Origin: JBEKLJ01 sp050010255
Lineage (GTDB): Bacteria > Acidobacteriota > Terriglobia > Bryobacterales > Bryobacteraceae
Direction of reading: 5' to 3'
DNA: 28,374 bases
Assembly (NCBI GenBank): GCA_050010255.1
Contig: JBEKLJ010000013.1
Span: 1-28,374, forward strand
The first letter of the stretch is position 1; the number at the start of each line of letters is the position of its first letter. The notes beneath the pieces were generated by a model. That model searched no databases. It was not told the DNA's origin and worked only from the letters and a program-made list of their open reading frames with translations. The position numbers were made by a program, and so were the translations under genes. This document shows positions 7,259 through 14,799 of the stretch, piece by piece.

Positions 7259-8080
7259 CTAGAAGGCCCCGCTCGAGCGGATGCCGGCCGATTGCAGCGC
7301 CGCCGCCATCTTCTCCAACGCCGACTTGTGGATCTGTGACACCCGGCTTTCATTGATGCCTAGAAGACCGCCGATCTCGCGCATGGTCAGGTCCTTGGTG
7401 TAATAGAGCACCATGACCTTCTGGTAGCGCTCGGGCAGCGTACCCATCGCGCCCCACAGCAAATCGTGCAGTTGCCCGCGCGCGCACATGTTGTCCGGCT
7501 GAGTGTCCGTCTTGGCTGGATAGTCGGGAGCGGGAAGATCGTCCTGCTCCGGCCGCCGCGTCGAGATCGACAGCATGCCGGCGTATTGCATGTCCGCCAT
7601 GATCTGGTGCCAGCGCTCGAATCCGATGCCCATCTTGTCCGCCAGCTCCGTTTCCGTCGGATTGCGCTGGAGCGTGGCCGTCAGCTCCCGCTTGGCGGCC
7701 TCGATCTGCTTCTGGCGGCGGCGCAGATCTCGGGAGGCCCAGTCGAGCTGGCGCAGGCTGTCCAGAATCGCACCCTTGATCCGGTGTTTCGCGTAGCTCG
7801 AGAACGCGACCTTTTTCTCCACCTGAAACTTGGCCACCGCGTCAAACAGGCCCAGAATGCCCGCGTGCACCAGGTCGTCCAGATCCACGTGGACGGGGAG
7901 ACTCTCGTGTACCCGGACTGCGATGGCCTTCACCAGCGGAAGATGGTCGAGCACGACTCGGTCCCGCTGCGCCAACGCGCCTCGCTCATCTGTCGCCGAC
8001 GGGCCGGGCCTCCGCGCACGCGCCGAGTCCTGTTCCGCCCGCTCGGCCGGCGCTTGTGACGTCCACTGTGTGCCGTTCAT
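7259..8080 (-). CDS. FliA/WhiG-type sigma-70 family factor
   Basis: ATG at 8080 is chosen because GAGGGA precedes it at good spacing; the frame runs on upstream to 8146 without homology. The product has 273 residues. Region 2 is at about 40-117, with DLDDLVHAGILGLFDAVAKF and FSSYAKHRIKGAILDSLRQLDW, the FliA/WhiG form. Region 3 spans about 120-190 and includes PTETELADKMGI. Region 4 spans about 207-262, with LPERYQKVMVLYYTKDLTMREIGGLLGINESRVSQIH giving the -35-binding helix-turn-helix. By family knowledge such factors direct RNA polymerase to flagellar, chemotaxis or developmental promoters. No flagellar gene or anti-sigma factor is adjacent here. The N-terminal 35 residues are polar and unlike the family. 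Confidence 0.92.
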   Translation of the reverse strand: MNGTQWTSQAPAERAEQDSARARRPGPSATDERGALAQRDRVVLDHLPLVKAIAVRVHESLPVHVDLDDLVHAGILGLFDAVAKFQVEKKVAFSSYAKHRIKGAILDSLRQLDWASRDLRRRQKQIEAAKRELTATLQRNPTETELADKMGIGFERWHQIMADMQYAGMLSISTRRPEQDDLPAPDYPAKTDTQPDNMCARGQLHDLLWGAMGTLPERYQKVMVLYYTKDLTMREIGGLLGINESRVSQIHKSALEKMAAALQSAGIRSSGAF

Positions 8081-8189
8081 GGCCGTTCCCTCAACCGGAG
8101 CCTGATATTTCATGCCCGACTGAGTGCACCCCAGCCGCCACTCCACGACGCAGTCTCGACGGCCGACCCGCCAGCGCCCACAGAGGTAG

Positions 8190-8221
8190 TTACTTAGTTG
8201 AGAGTAGGTGACTTACTTAGT
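8190..8221. promoter_or_regulatory. Paired 9-bp direct repeat upstream of the sigma gene
   Basis: TTACTTAGT occurs at 8190-8198 and 8213-8221, starts 23 bp apart (about two helical turns), in an AT-richer patch 110-140 bases before the sigma-factor start. Same-face spacing fits a regulator site, but nothing else confirms it. The 8081-8375 spacer otherwise holds only a small hairpin at 8312-8330 and no gene. Confidence 0.3.
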
Positions 8222-8375
8222 ACCGGCGGGATGAAACTGCTACGGACCACCAAGTCGAGTGACTCCGGGAGTGGTTCAGAATGGGAAAGTAGACAACCGC
8301 AATGAAACGGCGCATCCCTTTTTGGGACGCGATCAGTCCTGCCCAGGGTCTTTCGCAATTCCTTCCGAAACGCAG

Positions 8376-8528
8376 TCAGTCTTTTCGAACCGCCGCAATC
8401 CAGGTCTTCAGCGCCAGGCCCGCCAGAAAGATCCAAACCGCGATACGGAAGAGACCGCTGAGCGTGACGGCCGCCAGCACCGCCAGCGCCCCGTACGACA
8501 GCATGGCGGCGAGGTAACGCGGCTTCAT
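8376..8528 (-). CDS. 50-residue membrane peptide (small ORF)
   Basis: ATG 8528 opens a 50-codon frame ending in TGA at 8376. The product begins MKPRYLAAMLSYGALAVLAA and ends LALKTWIAAVRKD. It is almost entirely hydrophobic between a basic start and a basic end, as in one or two membrane helices (about 5-22 and 25-42) with positive ends. Codons are GC-rich at the third position. A TATACT box lies 12 bases upstream on the same strand and may be its -10. It runs in the same direction as the sigma gene 295 bases further on. No family is recognised. The composition argues for a real protein but cannot prove it. Confidence 0.55.
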   Translation of the reverse strand: MKPRYLAAMLSYGALAVLAAVTLSGLFRIAVWIFLAGLALKTWIAAVRKD

Positions 8529-8679
8529 GAGGCCAACCAGTATAGCGGCTGTCCCCGCCCGGCTGCCGACACGCGCAGCCGTCCCGGTGCAGCCGCAATC
8601 CGTCCGTAAGCCGGCGCGGTCCCCACTTTGTGGCGCGAACTTTGCCGCCGTTTGGCATCCGCAATCGGACAGTTTGCAG

Positions 8680-8697
8680 CGTCGGCTTCAGCCGACG
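8680..8697. repeat. Perfect 8-bp stem hairpin in spacer
   Basis: CGTCGGCT, a TC centre, then AGCCGACG. It lies within the 8529-8778 spacer, between the small membrane ORF and the propeller gene, where no gene is supported. Such GTCGGCTTCAGCCGAC palindromes often are dispersed repeats, but only one copy is in the window. Confidence 0.5.
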
Positions 8698-8778
8698 TCT
8701 GGCACAACGCTTCCCGGGCCTGTCCCCGCACTCGCCCTGCTGCAATTGATGTCGCGCACCCGCCGCGCCGCCGTTACA

Positions 8779-9900
8779 ATGGGACCTGCATTGCTATCGC
8801 GAAGAGCCTTCCTGCTGACTCCGGCGGCGGCTGCGCTTTCCTGCAGACGGCGCAGGGGAACCGGCTACGACGGATACGCCTACGTGGCGAACGAAGAGGG
8901 ACAAGCTGTCGCCGCGGTCGACCTGAACTCGTTCACGCTGGCCCGGCACATCCGCCTCCCGGGCAGCCCCACCGTGGTGGCCAGCGCCCGAGACGCGGTC
9001 TATGCGCTGACGCCCGCGAGCGGCGCCGTGCATGAGATCAGCCCGGCCAGCTTGACGCTGCGGCGGAGCATCCAGGTGGCCCGCACCGCGGTATCCATGC
9101 GCGCCTCCATCGACGGCTCCGCCATCTGGGTGCTTTGCCGGCAGCCGCGCGCGCTGGCCCGCCTGGACCTGACGCGGCTTCGCGTCCAGACCCAGATCCC
9201 GCTCCCCCTGGACCCGGTCGACTTCGACCTTTCCCCCGCCGCCGAGGAGGCCGTGGTCACCTTCGGCGAGGCCGGCAGCGTCGGCCTGCTCGATCTCGCC
9301 AGGCGGGAGTGCCGGCTGGTCGAGCTCGGCAGGCCATTGTCCCTGGCCAGGTTCCGCTCGGACGGGCGGCAGGTCCTCGTGGGAAACGCCGAGCAGCGGT
9401 TGCTCTCCGTCGTGGACGTGCGGATGGGGCGCCTGGTCGTGCATCTTCCGCTCGCCGTCCAGCCGCGGAACTTCTGCTTCAAGTCCGACGGCGGCCAGCT
9501 CCTCATCACCGGGCTCGGCATGGACGCCCTGGTGGTGGTCTACCCTTACACCACCGAGGTCGCCGAGACCGTACTGGCCGGCCGTGAGCCAGGCTTCATG
9601 GCCGAGTGCGCCACTGGGGATACCGACTATGTGTTCGTGACGAATCCCCAATCCGGCCAGGTCACCATCCTCGACATCGATGCCCGCAAAGTCGTGGCCG
9701 TGGTCGCGGTCGGCGCCGGCCCCGCCTACGTAACGCCGACGCCCGATGGGCAGTACGCGCTGGTGCTCAACCGCGATTCCGGGGACATGGCGGTCATCCG
9801 CCTGGCGGCCATCGCCGCCAAGCGCAGCCGCTCGGCGCCGCTGTTCACGATTGTCCCGGTGGGCTCCCGCCCCGTCAGCGCCGTCATCCGCCCGGTGTGA
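8779..9900 (+). CDS. Secreted YVTN-like beta-propeller protein
   Basis: ATG 8779 is chosen because the product then opens with a twin-arginine-like signal, SRRAFLLTPAAAALSC, ending in a cysteine that could be lipidated, though the lipobox is imperfect. The frame continues upstream without signal or homology. The 373-residue protein is built of repeated beta blades: GYAYVANEEGQAVAAVDL, YVFVTNPQSGQVTILDI with RKVVAVVAVGAGPAYVTPTPDGQYALVLNRDSGD, the YVTN/lactonase-like repeat style. By family knowledge such propellers are scaffolds or lactonases; no catalytic set is identifiable. It is probably exported to the envelope. It has no close operon partner. Confidence 0.75.
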   Translation: MGPALLSRRAFLLTPAAAALSCRRRRGTGYDGYAYVANEEGQAVAAVDLNSFTLARHIRLPGSPTVVASARDAVYALTPASGAVHEISPASLTLRRSIQVARTAVSMRASIDGSAIWVLCRQPRALARLDLTRLRVQTQIPLPLDPVDFDLSPAAEEAVVTFGEAGSVGLLDLARRECRLVELGRPLSLARFRSDGRQVLVGNAEQRLLSVVDVRMGRLVVHLPLAVQPRNFCFKSDGGQLLITGLGMDALVVVYPYTTEVAETVLAGREPGFMAECATGDTDYVFVTNPQSGQVTILDIDARKVVAVVAVGAGPAYVTPTPDGQYALVLNRDSGDMAVIRLAAIAAKRSRSAPLFTIVPVGSRPVSAVIRPV

Positions 9901-9938
9901 GCGGCATTGGGGATCGCAGAGCCGTTTCAGCGCGGGGC

Positions 9939-10015
9939 TGGTAGGGACGGGCAGATTCGAACTGCCGACCTGCCGCTTAGGAGGCGGCCGCTCTATCCAT
10001 CTGAGCTACGTCCCC
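9939..10015 (-). tRNA. tRNA-Arg (anticodon CCT)
   Basis: On the minus strand the sequence folds as a cloverleaf: acceptor GGGGACG with CGTCCCT, D stem GCTC/GAGC, anticodon stem GCCGC/GCGGC around loop CTCCTAA (anticodon CCT), T stem GGCAG/CTGCC with loop TTCGAAT. The CCA end is encoded (9939-9941). The first acceptor pair is a G-T wobble. It reads AGG codons and lies downstream of purD on the same strand. Confidence 0.95.
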
Positions 10016-10045
10016 GGAAACCTTCTCGAATTGTACCGCGCCGCT

Positions 10046-11323
10046 CTACGCGAGGAGCCAGCGCTTGAGACCCTTGCCGCCGATGTCGCGGCGGTAGTGC
10101 ATCCCGTTGAAGCTGATCTTCCCCACCGCCGCGTAGGCCTCGCGGATCGCCTCCTCCAGGCCGGGCCCCGAAGCCGTCACGCCCAGGACCCTTCCACCGG
10201 CCGTCTCCAGGCCTTGCGGCCCCATCCGGGTCCCGGCGTGGAACACCGTCGCCCCCAGCGCTTCCGCCGCTTCGATGCCGTGGATCGCGTCGCCCGTGCG
10301 GGGCGGACCTGGATAGTTTGCCGAGGCCATCACCACGCACACTGCCGGGCGGTCGCTCCATGCGAGTTCTGCCCCGGCGAGTTCCCCTCGCGCCGCGGCC
10401 TCCAGCACCTCCCCGAAATCGCTGTCCATCCGGGGCATGAGCGCCTGCGTCTCCGGGTCTCCCAACCGCACGTTGTACTCCAGGACCTTTGGACCCGCGG
10501 CGGTCATCATCAACCCGGCATAGAGGAACCCGGTGAACGGGCAGCCCTCGGCGCGCATCAGGTCGATCGTGGGCCGGATGATCCAGCTCATAATGTCCTG
10601 GCGCTGCTCCTCGCTCAGGATGCGCGCGTCGCAATAGGCGCCCATGCCGCCGGTGTTGGGGCCGGTATCGCCATCGCCCACGGCCTTGTGGTCCTGGGTG
10701 GGCTCGAGCGGCAGCACGTTGCTGCCGTCACTCAGCACGATGAAGCTGACCTCTTCGCCCGTCAGGTACTCCTCGACCAACACGCGCGAGCCGGCTTGCC
10801 CCACCAGTTGGCCGGAAAGCAGGCCGTGGACCGCCGCTTCCGCCTCCGCGCGCGTCCCCGCGACGATCACTCCCTTGCCCGCGGCCAGCCCATCCGCCTT
10901 GAGCACCACCGGGCAGCCGAAGCGGTCCAATGCCTTCAGCGCATCCGCCTCGGTCTCGACCGTCACGGATTCCGCGGTCGGTATCCCGGCGCGCGCCATG
11001 AACTGCTTCGCAAACACCTTGCTGCCCTCGAGCTGTGCGGCAGCCCGCGAGGGCCCGACAATTGCGCGCCCAGCCGCCCGGAAGGCGTCCACAACGCCCG
11101 CTACCAGCGGAGCCTCAGGGCCCACGACCGTTATGTCAACACCAGCAGAATCAGCTATTTGCAGCCATTCCTCGGGAGTCTTGCCTGCCCGCAGACACTC
11201 TGCAATTCGCGCTATTCCCGGACTGCCCGGACTGGCGTAGACCTTCCCGACCGACGGGCTCTGGGCCAACCGCCAGACGATGGCGTGCTCTCGGCCACCG
11301 CTACCTATAATCAGGACGTTCAT
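10046..11323 (-). CDS. purD: Phosphoribosylamine-glycine ligase (GARS)
   Basis: The full-length 425-residue enzyme starts at ATG 11323 with the family start MNVLIIGSGGREHAIVW. ATP-grasp motifs follow: PSRAAAQLEGSKVFAKQFM, PVVLKADGLAAGKGVIVA and, in the catalytic half, LPLEPTQDHKAVGDGDTGPNTGGMGAY. It joins 5-phosphoribosylamine with glycine using ATP, the second step of purine synthesis, in the cytosol. Other pur genes are not adjacent, as is common for purD. It is divergent from mnmG, with an AT-rich 108-base gap that should carry both promoters. Confidence 0.97.
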   Translation of the reverse strand: MNVLIIGSGGREHAIVWRLAQSPSVGKVYASPGSPGIARIAECLRAGKTPEEWLQIADSAGVDITVVGPEAPLVAGVVDAFRAAGRAIVGPSRAAAQLEGSKVFAKQFMARAGIPTAESVTVETEADALKALDRFGCPVVLKADGLAAGKGVIVAGTRAEAEAAVHGLLSGQLVGQAGSRVLVEEYLTGEEVSFIVLSDGSNVLPLEPTQDHKAVGDGDTGPNTGGMGAYCDARILSEEQRQDIMSWIIRPTIDLMRAEGCPFTGFLYAGLMMTAAGPKVLEYNVRLGDPETQALMPRMDSDFGEVLEAAARGELAGAELAWSDRPAVCVVMASANYPGPPRTGDAIHGIEAAEALGATVFHAGTRMGPQGLETAGGRVLGVTASGPGLEEAIREAYAAVGKISFNGMHYRRDIGGKGLKRWLLA

Positions 11324-11381
11324 ATTCAGTCTCCGACATAAAAAACATTAATGACAGACACAAAGTCGCTGCCTACTCCAA

Positions 11382-11411
11382 TTGTGTCACCGTCGTGCAC
11401 TTACCTAGAAT
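11382..11411 (+). promoter_or_regulatory. Probable sigma-70 promoter of mnmG operon
   Basis: TTGTGT (11382-11387), 18 bases, then TAGAAT (11406-11411), placing transcription start near 11418, shortly before the mnmG start. The -10 box matches the consensus at five of six bases and the -35 at three or four. Confidence 0.45.
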
Positions 11412-11431
11412 AGAGGGAAAGCTGGGTCACT

Positions 11432-13315
11432 GTGCAAGAGATGGGCCGCTCAAATCGGTACGACGTCGTGGTGGTCGGCGCCGGCCACGCCGGCTGCGAG
11501 GCAGCCCGGGCGTGTGCCCGGATGGGTCTCAGGACGGCAATCGTCACCATGAACCTCGACCTGGTGGCGCAGATGTCCTGCAATCCCGCCGTCGGCGGCA
11601 TCGCCAAGGGGCACTTGGTGCGTGAGGTGGACGCCCTGGGCGGCGTCATGGGCGAGGTGACCGACGCAGTGGGCATCCAGTTCCGGCTGTTGAACACCAG
11701 CCGCGGGCCGGCCGTCTGGTCGCCGCGCGCGCAATGTGACAAGAAGGCGTACCGCGTGCGCATGCGCGAGGTGCTCGAGGGGGAACCGAACCTGCACGTT
11801 CTCCAGGCCGAGGTCGCCGAGCTGATCGTGGATGGCGAGCCGGCCCGGCGCGCGCGCGGCGTGCGCCTGCGCGACGGTCGCACGCTCGAGGCTGACGCCG
11901 TAATCCTCGCGACGGGCACCTTCCTGAACGGCCTGGCGCACGTGGGCCAGACGACCTACGCCTGCGGCCGCAACGGAGAGCCGCCCTCCGATCTGCTCGG
12001 CAGCCAGCTCCGCAGCCTGGGCCTGAAGTGGAAGCGCCTCAAGACCGGCACGCCTCCCAGGCTCGACGGCCGCACGATCGACTGGTCCCGATTCGAGCCT
12101 CAGGGCGGCGATCCCGACCCGACACCGTTTTCGTTTCTGACTGCGCGCATCGACCGGCCGCAGGTCCAGTGTCACATCGCCTACACCAACGACGAGACGC
12201 ACCGCATCCTGCGGGAAGCCATACCCCGCTCGCCCCTCTACAGCGGCCAGATCGAGGGCATCGGCCCACGTTACTGCCCTTCCATCGAGGATAAGGTCGT
12301 AAAGTTCCCCGACAAGGCGCGCCACCAGATCTTTCTGGAACCGGAGGGGTTGAGCACCTACGAGGTATACGTCAACGGCATGTCCACGAGCATGCCGATC
12401 GACGTCCAGGCCGCAATGATCGCTTCAATTCCCGGCCTGGAGGCCGCGGAGATGATCCGCCCCGGCTACGCCATTGAGTACGATGCCGTGGATCCGCGCG
12501 AGCTGACGCACGCGCTGGAGGTCAAAGCTCTCCCGGGGCTCTTCCTGGCCGGGCAGATCAACGGGACTTCCGGCTACGAGGAAGCCGCCTGCCAGGGGAT
12601 CCTGGCCGGCATCAACGCCGCCTGCCGCCTGCGGGAGCTCGAGCCGGTGGTGATTGGGCGCGATGAGGGCTACACCGGCATCCTGATTGACGACTTGGTC
12701 ACCAAGGGCGCCGACGAGCCGTATCGGATGTTCACCTCGCGCGCCGAGTTCCGCCTGCATCTGCGCATCGACAACGCCGACGAGCGGCTGACGCCGGTGG
12801 GGCATCGTGTAGGCCTGGTCACGGAGGAACGCTGGAGCCTCTTCACCAGGAAGCAGCAGCAGAAGCAGCGCGCGCGTGAGCTCCTCGAGCGCACGCGCCT
12901 GGACGCCGGGGCGTTCCCGGGGATACGGCTGGCGGCCGGCGACCGCCCGATGGCCGCTGAATGGCTTCGCCGGCCGGAGGCGGCCATCGGTCTGCTGAGG
13001 CCGTGGCTAGCCCAGCAACTCGGCGAGGAGCCAATTCGCGGCGTCCTCCAGAACGTCGAGACCGAGGTTAAGTACGCCGGCTACATTGCGCAGCAGGACC
13101 GGCAGGTCGGGCGCCTGCGATCCGCCGAGTCCCGCCGTATACCGGCTGATTTCGGCTTCCTCGGAATCCCGGGCCTCTCTCGGGAGATCGGCGAGAAGCT
13201 CGAGCGCGTGCGGCCGCGGACGCTGGGCCAGGCCGGCAGGATCCCCGGTGTCACCCCGGCTGCGGTCGCGGTGCTGGATGTGTATCTCAGCCTCGGCCGA
13301 GGTGGCAAGGCATGA
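11432..13315 (+). CDS. mnmG: tRNA uridine 5-carboxymethylaminomethyl modification enzyme MnmG
   Basis: The 627-residue FAD enzyme has the dinucleotide motif VVVVGAGHAGCEAA near the start and the family blocks MSCNPAVGGIAKGHLVREVDALGG, RCP-region GTPPRLDGRTIDW and GQINGTSGYEEAACQG. The C-terminal helical domain ends in VTPAAVAVLDVYLSL. GTG 11432 is the first start, and ATG 11441, three codons on, is an equal alternative. With MnmE it installs the cmnm5 group on the wobble uridine of certain tRNAs. mnmE is not in the window. The stop overlaps the rsmG start (ATGA), so the two are translationally coupled. Confidence 0.97.
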   Translation: MQEMGRSNRYDVVVVGAGHAGCEAARACARMGLRTAIVTMNLDLVAQMSCNPAVGGIAKGHLVREVDALGGVMGEVTDAVGIQFRLLNTSRGPAVWSPRAQCDKKAYRVRMREVLEGEPNLHVLQAEVAELIVDGEPARRARGVRLRDGRTLEADAVILATGTFLNGLAHVGQTTYACGRNGEPPSDLLGSQLRSLGLKWKRLKTGTPPRLDGRTIDWSRFEPQGGDPDPTPFSFLTARIDRPQVQCHIAYTNDETHRILREAIPRSPLYSGQIEGIGPRYCPSIEDKVVKFPDKARHQIFLEPEGLSTYEVYVNGMSTSMPIDVQAAMIASIPGLEAAEMIRPGYAIEYDAVDPRELTHALEVKALPGLFLAGQINGTSGYEEAACQGILAGINAACRLRELEPVVIGRDEGYTGILIDDLVTKGADEPYRMFTSRAEFRLHLRIDNADERLTPVGHRVGLVTEERWSLFTRKQQQKQRARELLERTRLDAGAFPGIRLAAGDRPMAAEWLRRPEAAIGLLRPWLAQQLGEEPIRGVLQNVETEVKYAGYIAQQDRQVGRLRSAESRRIPADFGFLGIPGLSREIGEKLERVRPRTLGQAGRIPGVTPAAVAVLDVYLSLGRGGKA

Positions 13316-13911
13316 CCGAAGCTGAGCGGTTCGCCGAGGCGGTGCATCGGGAGTTCAGTGGCGTTGGCGCCGTCTCGGAGGAGCAGGCGGGCGAGCTGTA
13401 CCGGCATTTTCGCTTGCTGCACCGCTGGAACAGGGTTCTGAACCTCACCTCGGTTCAGCGTCTGGAAGACGCCGTCGTGCGCCACTATTGCGAGTCGCTC
13501 TTTGTCGGCGCTCACCTGCCTGAGCGGCCGCTATCCGTGCTGGATGTCGGCTCAGGAGCCGGCTTTCCTGGAATCCCGATAGCCGTGCTCCGGCCGGAGT
13601 GCCGGGTGACGCTGGCGGAGTCGCACCAGCGCAAGGCTGTGTTCCTGCGCGAGGCCACTCGCCATCTGGCGAACGTCTCCGTCGTCGCGCGGCGAGCAGA
13701 CGAGATCGAGCTGGCCTTCGACTGGCTAGTGTCGCGGGCGGTGCGGTGGGAGCAGGTGGCTCCGCTTGCCCGGGGGAGCGTCGCGCTGCTCCTCGGGCGG
13801 GAGGACGCCGGTGCGGCCGTGTCTGGCTGCCAGGACTTCGTCTGGCGTGAGCCGCTCGCGCTCCCCTGGGGCCAGCGACGTGTGCTGTTGGCGGGCGAAC
13901 GGCGGGCCTGA
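13312..13911 (+). CDS. rsmG: 16S rRNA (guanine527-N7)-methyltransferase
   Basis: The 199-residue Rossmann methyltransferase has the SAM motif SVLDVGSGAGFPGIPIAVL beginning at residue 75, preceded by the family helix segment LHRWNRVLNLTSV and HYCESL. It methylates G527 of 16S rRNA. It overlaps mnmG by four bases and is followed directly by two parS sites and parA-parB, the conserved rsmG-parAB order seen near many replication origins. Length is slightly short of the usual 205-240 residues. Confidence 0.95.
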   Translation: MTEAERFAEAVHREFSGVGAVSEEQAGELYRHFRLLHRWNRVLNLTSVQRLEDAVVRHYCESLFVGAHLPERPLSVLDVGSGAGFPGIPIAVLRPECRVTLAESHQRKAVFLREATRHLANVSVVARRADEIELAFDWLVSRAVRWEQVAPLARGSVALLLGREDAGAAVSGCQDFVWREPLALPWGQRRVLLAGERRA

Positions 13912-13916
13912 TGCCC

Positions 13917-13930
13917 GTTCCACGTGGAAC
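13917..13930. promoter_or_regulatory. parS: parS centromere site 1
   Basis: Perfect 14-bp palindrome GTTCCACGTGGAAC, five bases after the rsmG stop. It matches the bacterial parS consensus form to which chromosomal ParB binds. Confidence 0.9.
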
Positions 13931-13943
13931 ATCCCCCCGGCCG

Positions 13944-13957
13944 GTTCCACGTGGAAC
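13944..13957. promoter_or_regulatory. parS: parS centromere site 2
   Basis: A second perfect GTTCCACGTGGAAC, start to start 27 bp from the first and extended by a G-C pair on the outside. It ends 10 bases before the extended -10 of the parA promoter, so bound ParB could affect parAB expression. Confidence 0.9.
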
Positions 13958-13967
13958 CGTCCTGGCG

Positions 13968-13976
13968 TGATAGTAT
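13968..13976 (+). promoter_or_regulatory. Extended -10 promoter of parAB
   Basis: TGATAGTAT is an extended -10 (TGn plus TAGTAT). No good -35 is seen, since that position falls in parS site 2. An AGGAG ribosome site at 13992-13996 and the GTG start at 14005 follow. Confidence 0.45.
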
Positions 13977-14004
13977 GTAGCTCTTCGCGCTAGGAGCCTT
14001 TATC

Positions 14005-14799
14005 GTGGGACGAGTAATCGCAATCGCCAATCAGAAGGGCGGCGTCGGCAAAACCACTACAGCCATCAACCTTGGGGCCTCCCTCGCCGCCAACGACCTG
14101 CGTGTCCTGGTGGTCGACGCGGACCCGCAGGGCAACTCAACCACCGGCCTGGGCATCGAGAAGCACACGGGAAGCCCGACGCTCTACGATGTCCTGCTGG
14201 CGGACAGCAAGCTGGCTGACGCCATCCTGCCGACCGGCTGCGAGGGCCTGGACATCGTGCCCGCGGACAAGAATCTGGTCGGCGCAAACATCGAGTTGGT
14301 CGACCTGGAGGACCGCGAATTCCGCCTGCGAACCAAGCTCGCCAGCGTGCGGGATTCCTACCGCTACACGCTGATCGACTGCCCGCCCGCGCTCGACCTG
14401 TTGACGGTGAATGCTCTCCTGGCGGCCGACTCGGTACTCATCCCCATCCAGTGCGAGTTCTTCGCGCTGGAAGGCGTCTCGGAACTCATGGACACGATCG
14501 ACCGCATACGCGAGACGTTCGACCACCCGCTGAGGGTCGAGGGCGTGCTGTTGACCATGTACGATGAGCGCACCAACCTCACCCGTCAGGTGGCGGCGGA
14601 TTTGCGGGAGTTCTTCGGCGACGAGGTCTTTCGGACCGTCATCCCCAGAAGCGTGCGGCTGGCGGAAGCGCCCAGCTATGGCCAGCCGATCCTGCTCTAC
14701 GATGTGCGCTCTCGCGGCGCTGAGAGCTACATCAGGCTGGCAAAGGAGATACTCGCGAATGAGCAAAGGTTCAGAGCACCCGCGCAGAGCCCTCGGTAA
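14005..14799 (+). CDS. parA: Chromosome-partitioning ATPase ParA
   Basis: GTG 14005 has AGGAG eight bases upstream and gives 264 residues beginning MGRVIAIANQKGGVGKTTTA. It has the deviant Walker A motif KGGVGKTT (11-18), the VVDADPQGNST switch region, the LIDCPPAL Walker B and the C-terminal APSYGQPILLYD block. It is the Soj-type short chromosomal form without an N-terminal DNA-binding domain. It binds DNA as an ATP dimer and moves ParB-parS complexes. parB starts inside its 3' end, and parS lies just upstream, so this is a complete partition locus. Confidence 0.97.
   Translation: MGRVIAIANQKGGVGKTTTAINLGASLAANDLRVLVVDADPQGNSTTGLGIEKHTGSPTLYDVLLADSKLADAILPTGCEGLDIVPADKNLVGANIELVDLEDREFRLRTKLASVRDSYRYTLIDCPPALDLLTVNALLAADSVLIPIQCEFFALEGVSELMDTIDRIRETFDHPLRVEGVLLTMYDERTNLTRQVAADLREFFGDEVFRTVIPRSVRLAEAPSYGQPILLYDVRSRGAESYIRLAKEILANEQRFRAPAQSPR

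Noticed and set aside
9746..11341. A long open frame antisense to purD (531 codons), and similar long antisense frames over the response regulator, the methyltransferase and other genes
   Set aside because: They mirror strongly supported genes, have no domain-like sequence, and are expected where third positions are nearly always G or C.
11340..11353. ACATTAATG similarity to the palindrome at 15847-15868, suggesting a shared operator in the purD-mnmG gap
   Set aside because: Only about eight AT-rich bases match and the second arm is missing, so chance is the simpler explanation.
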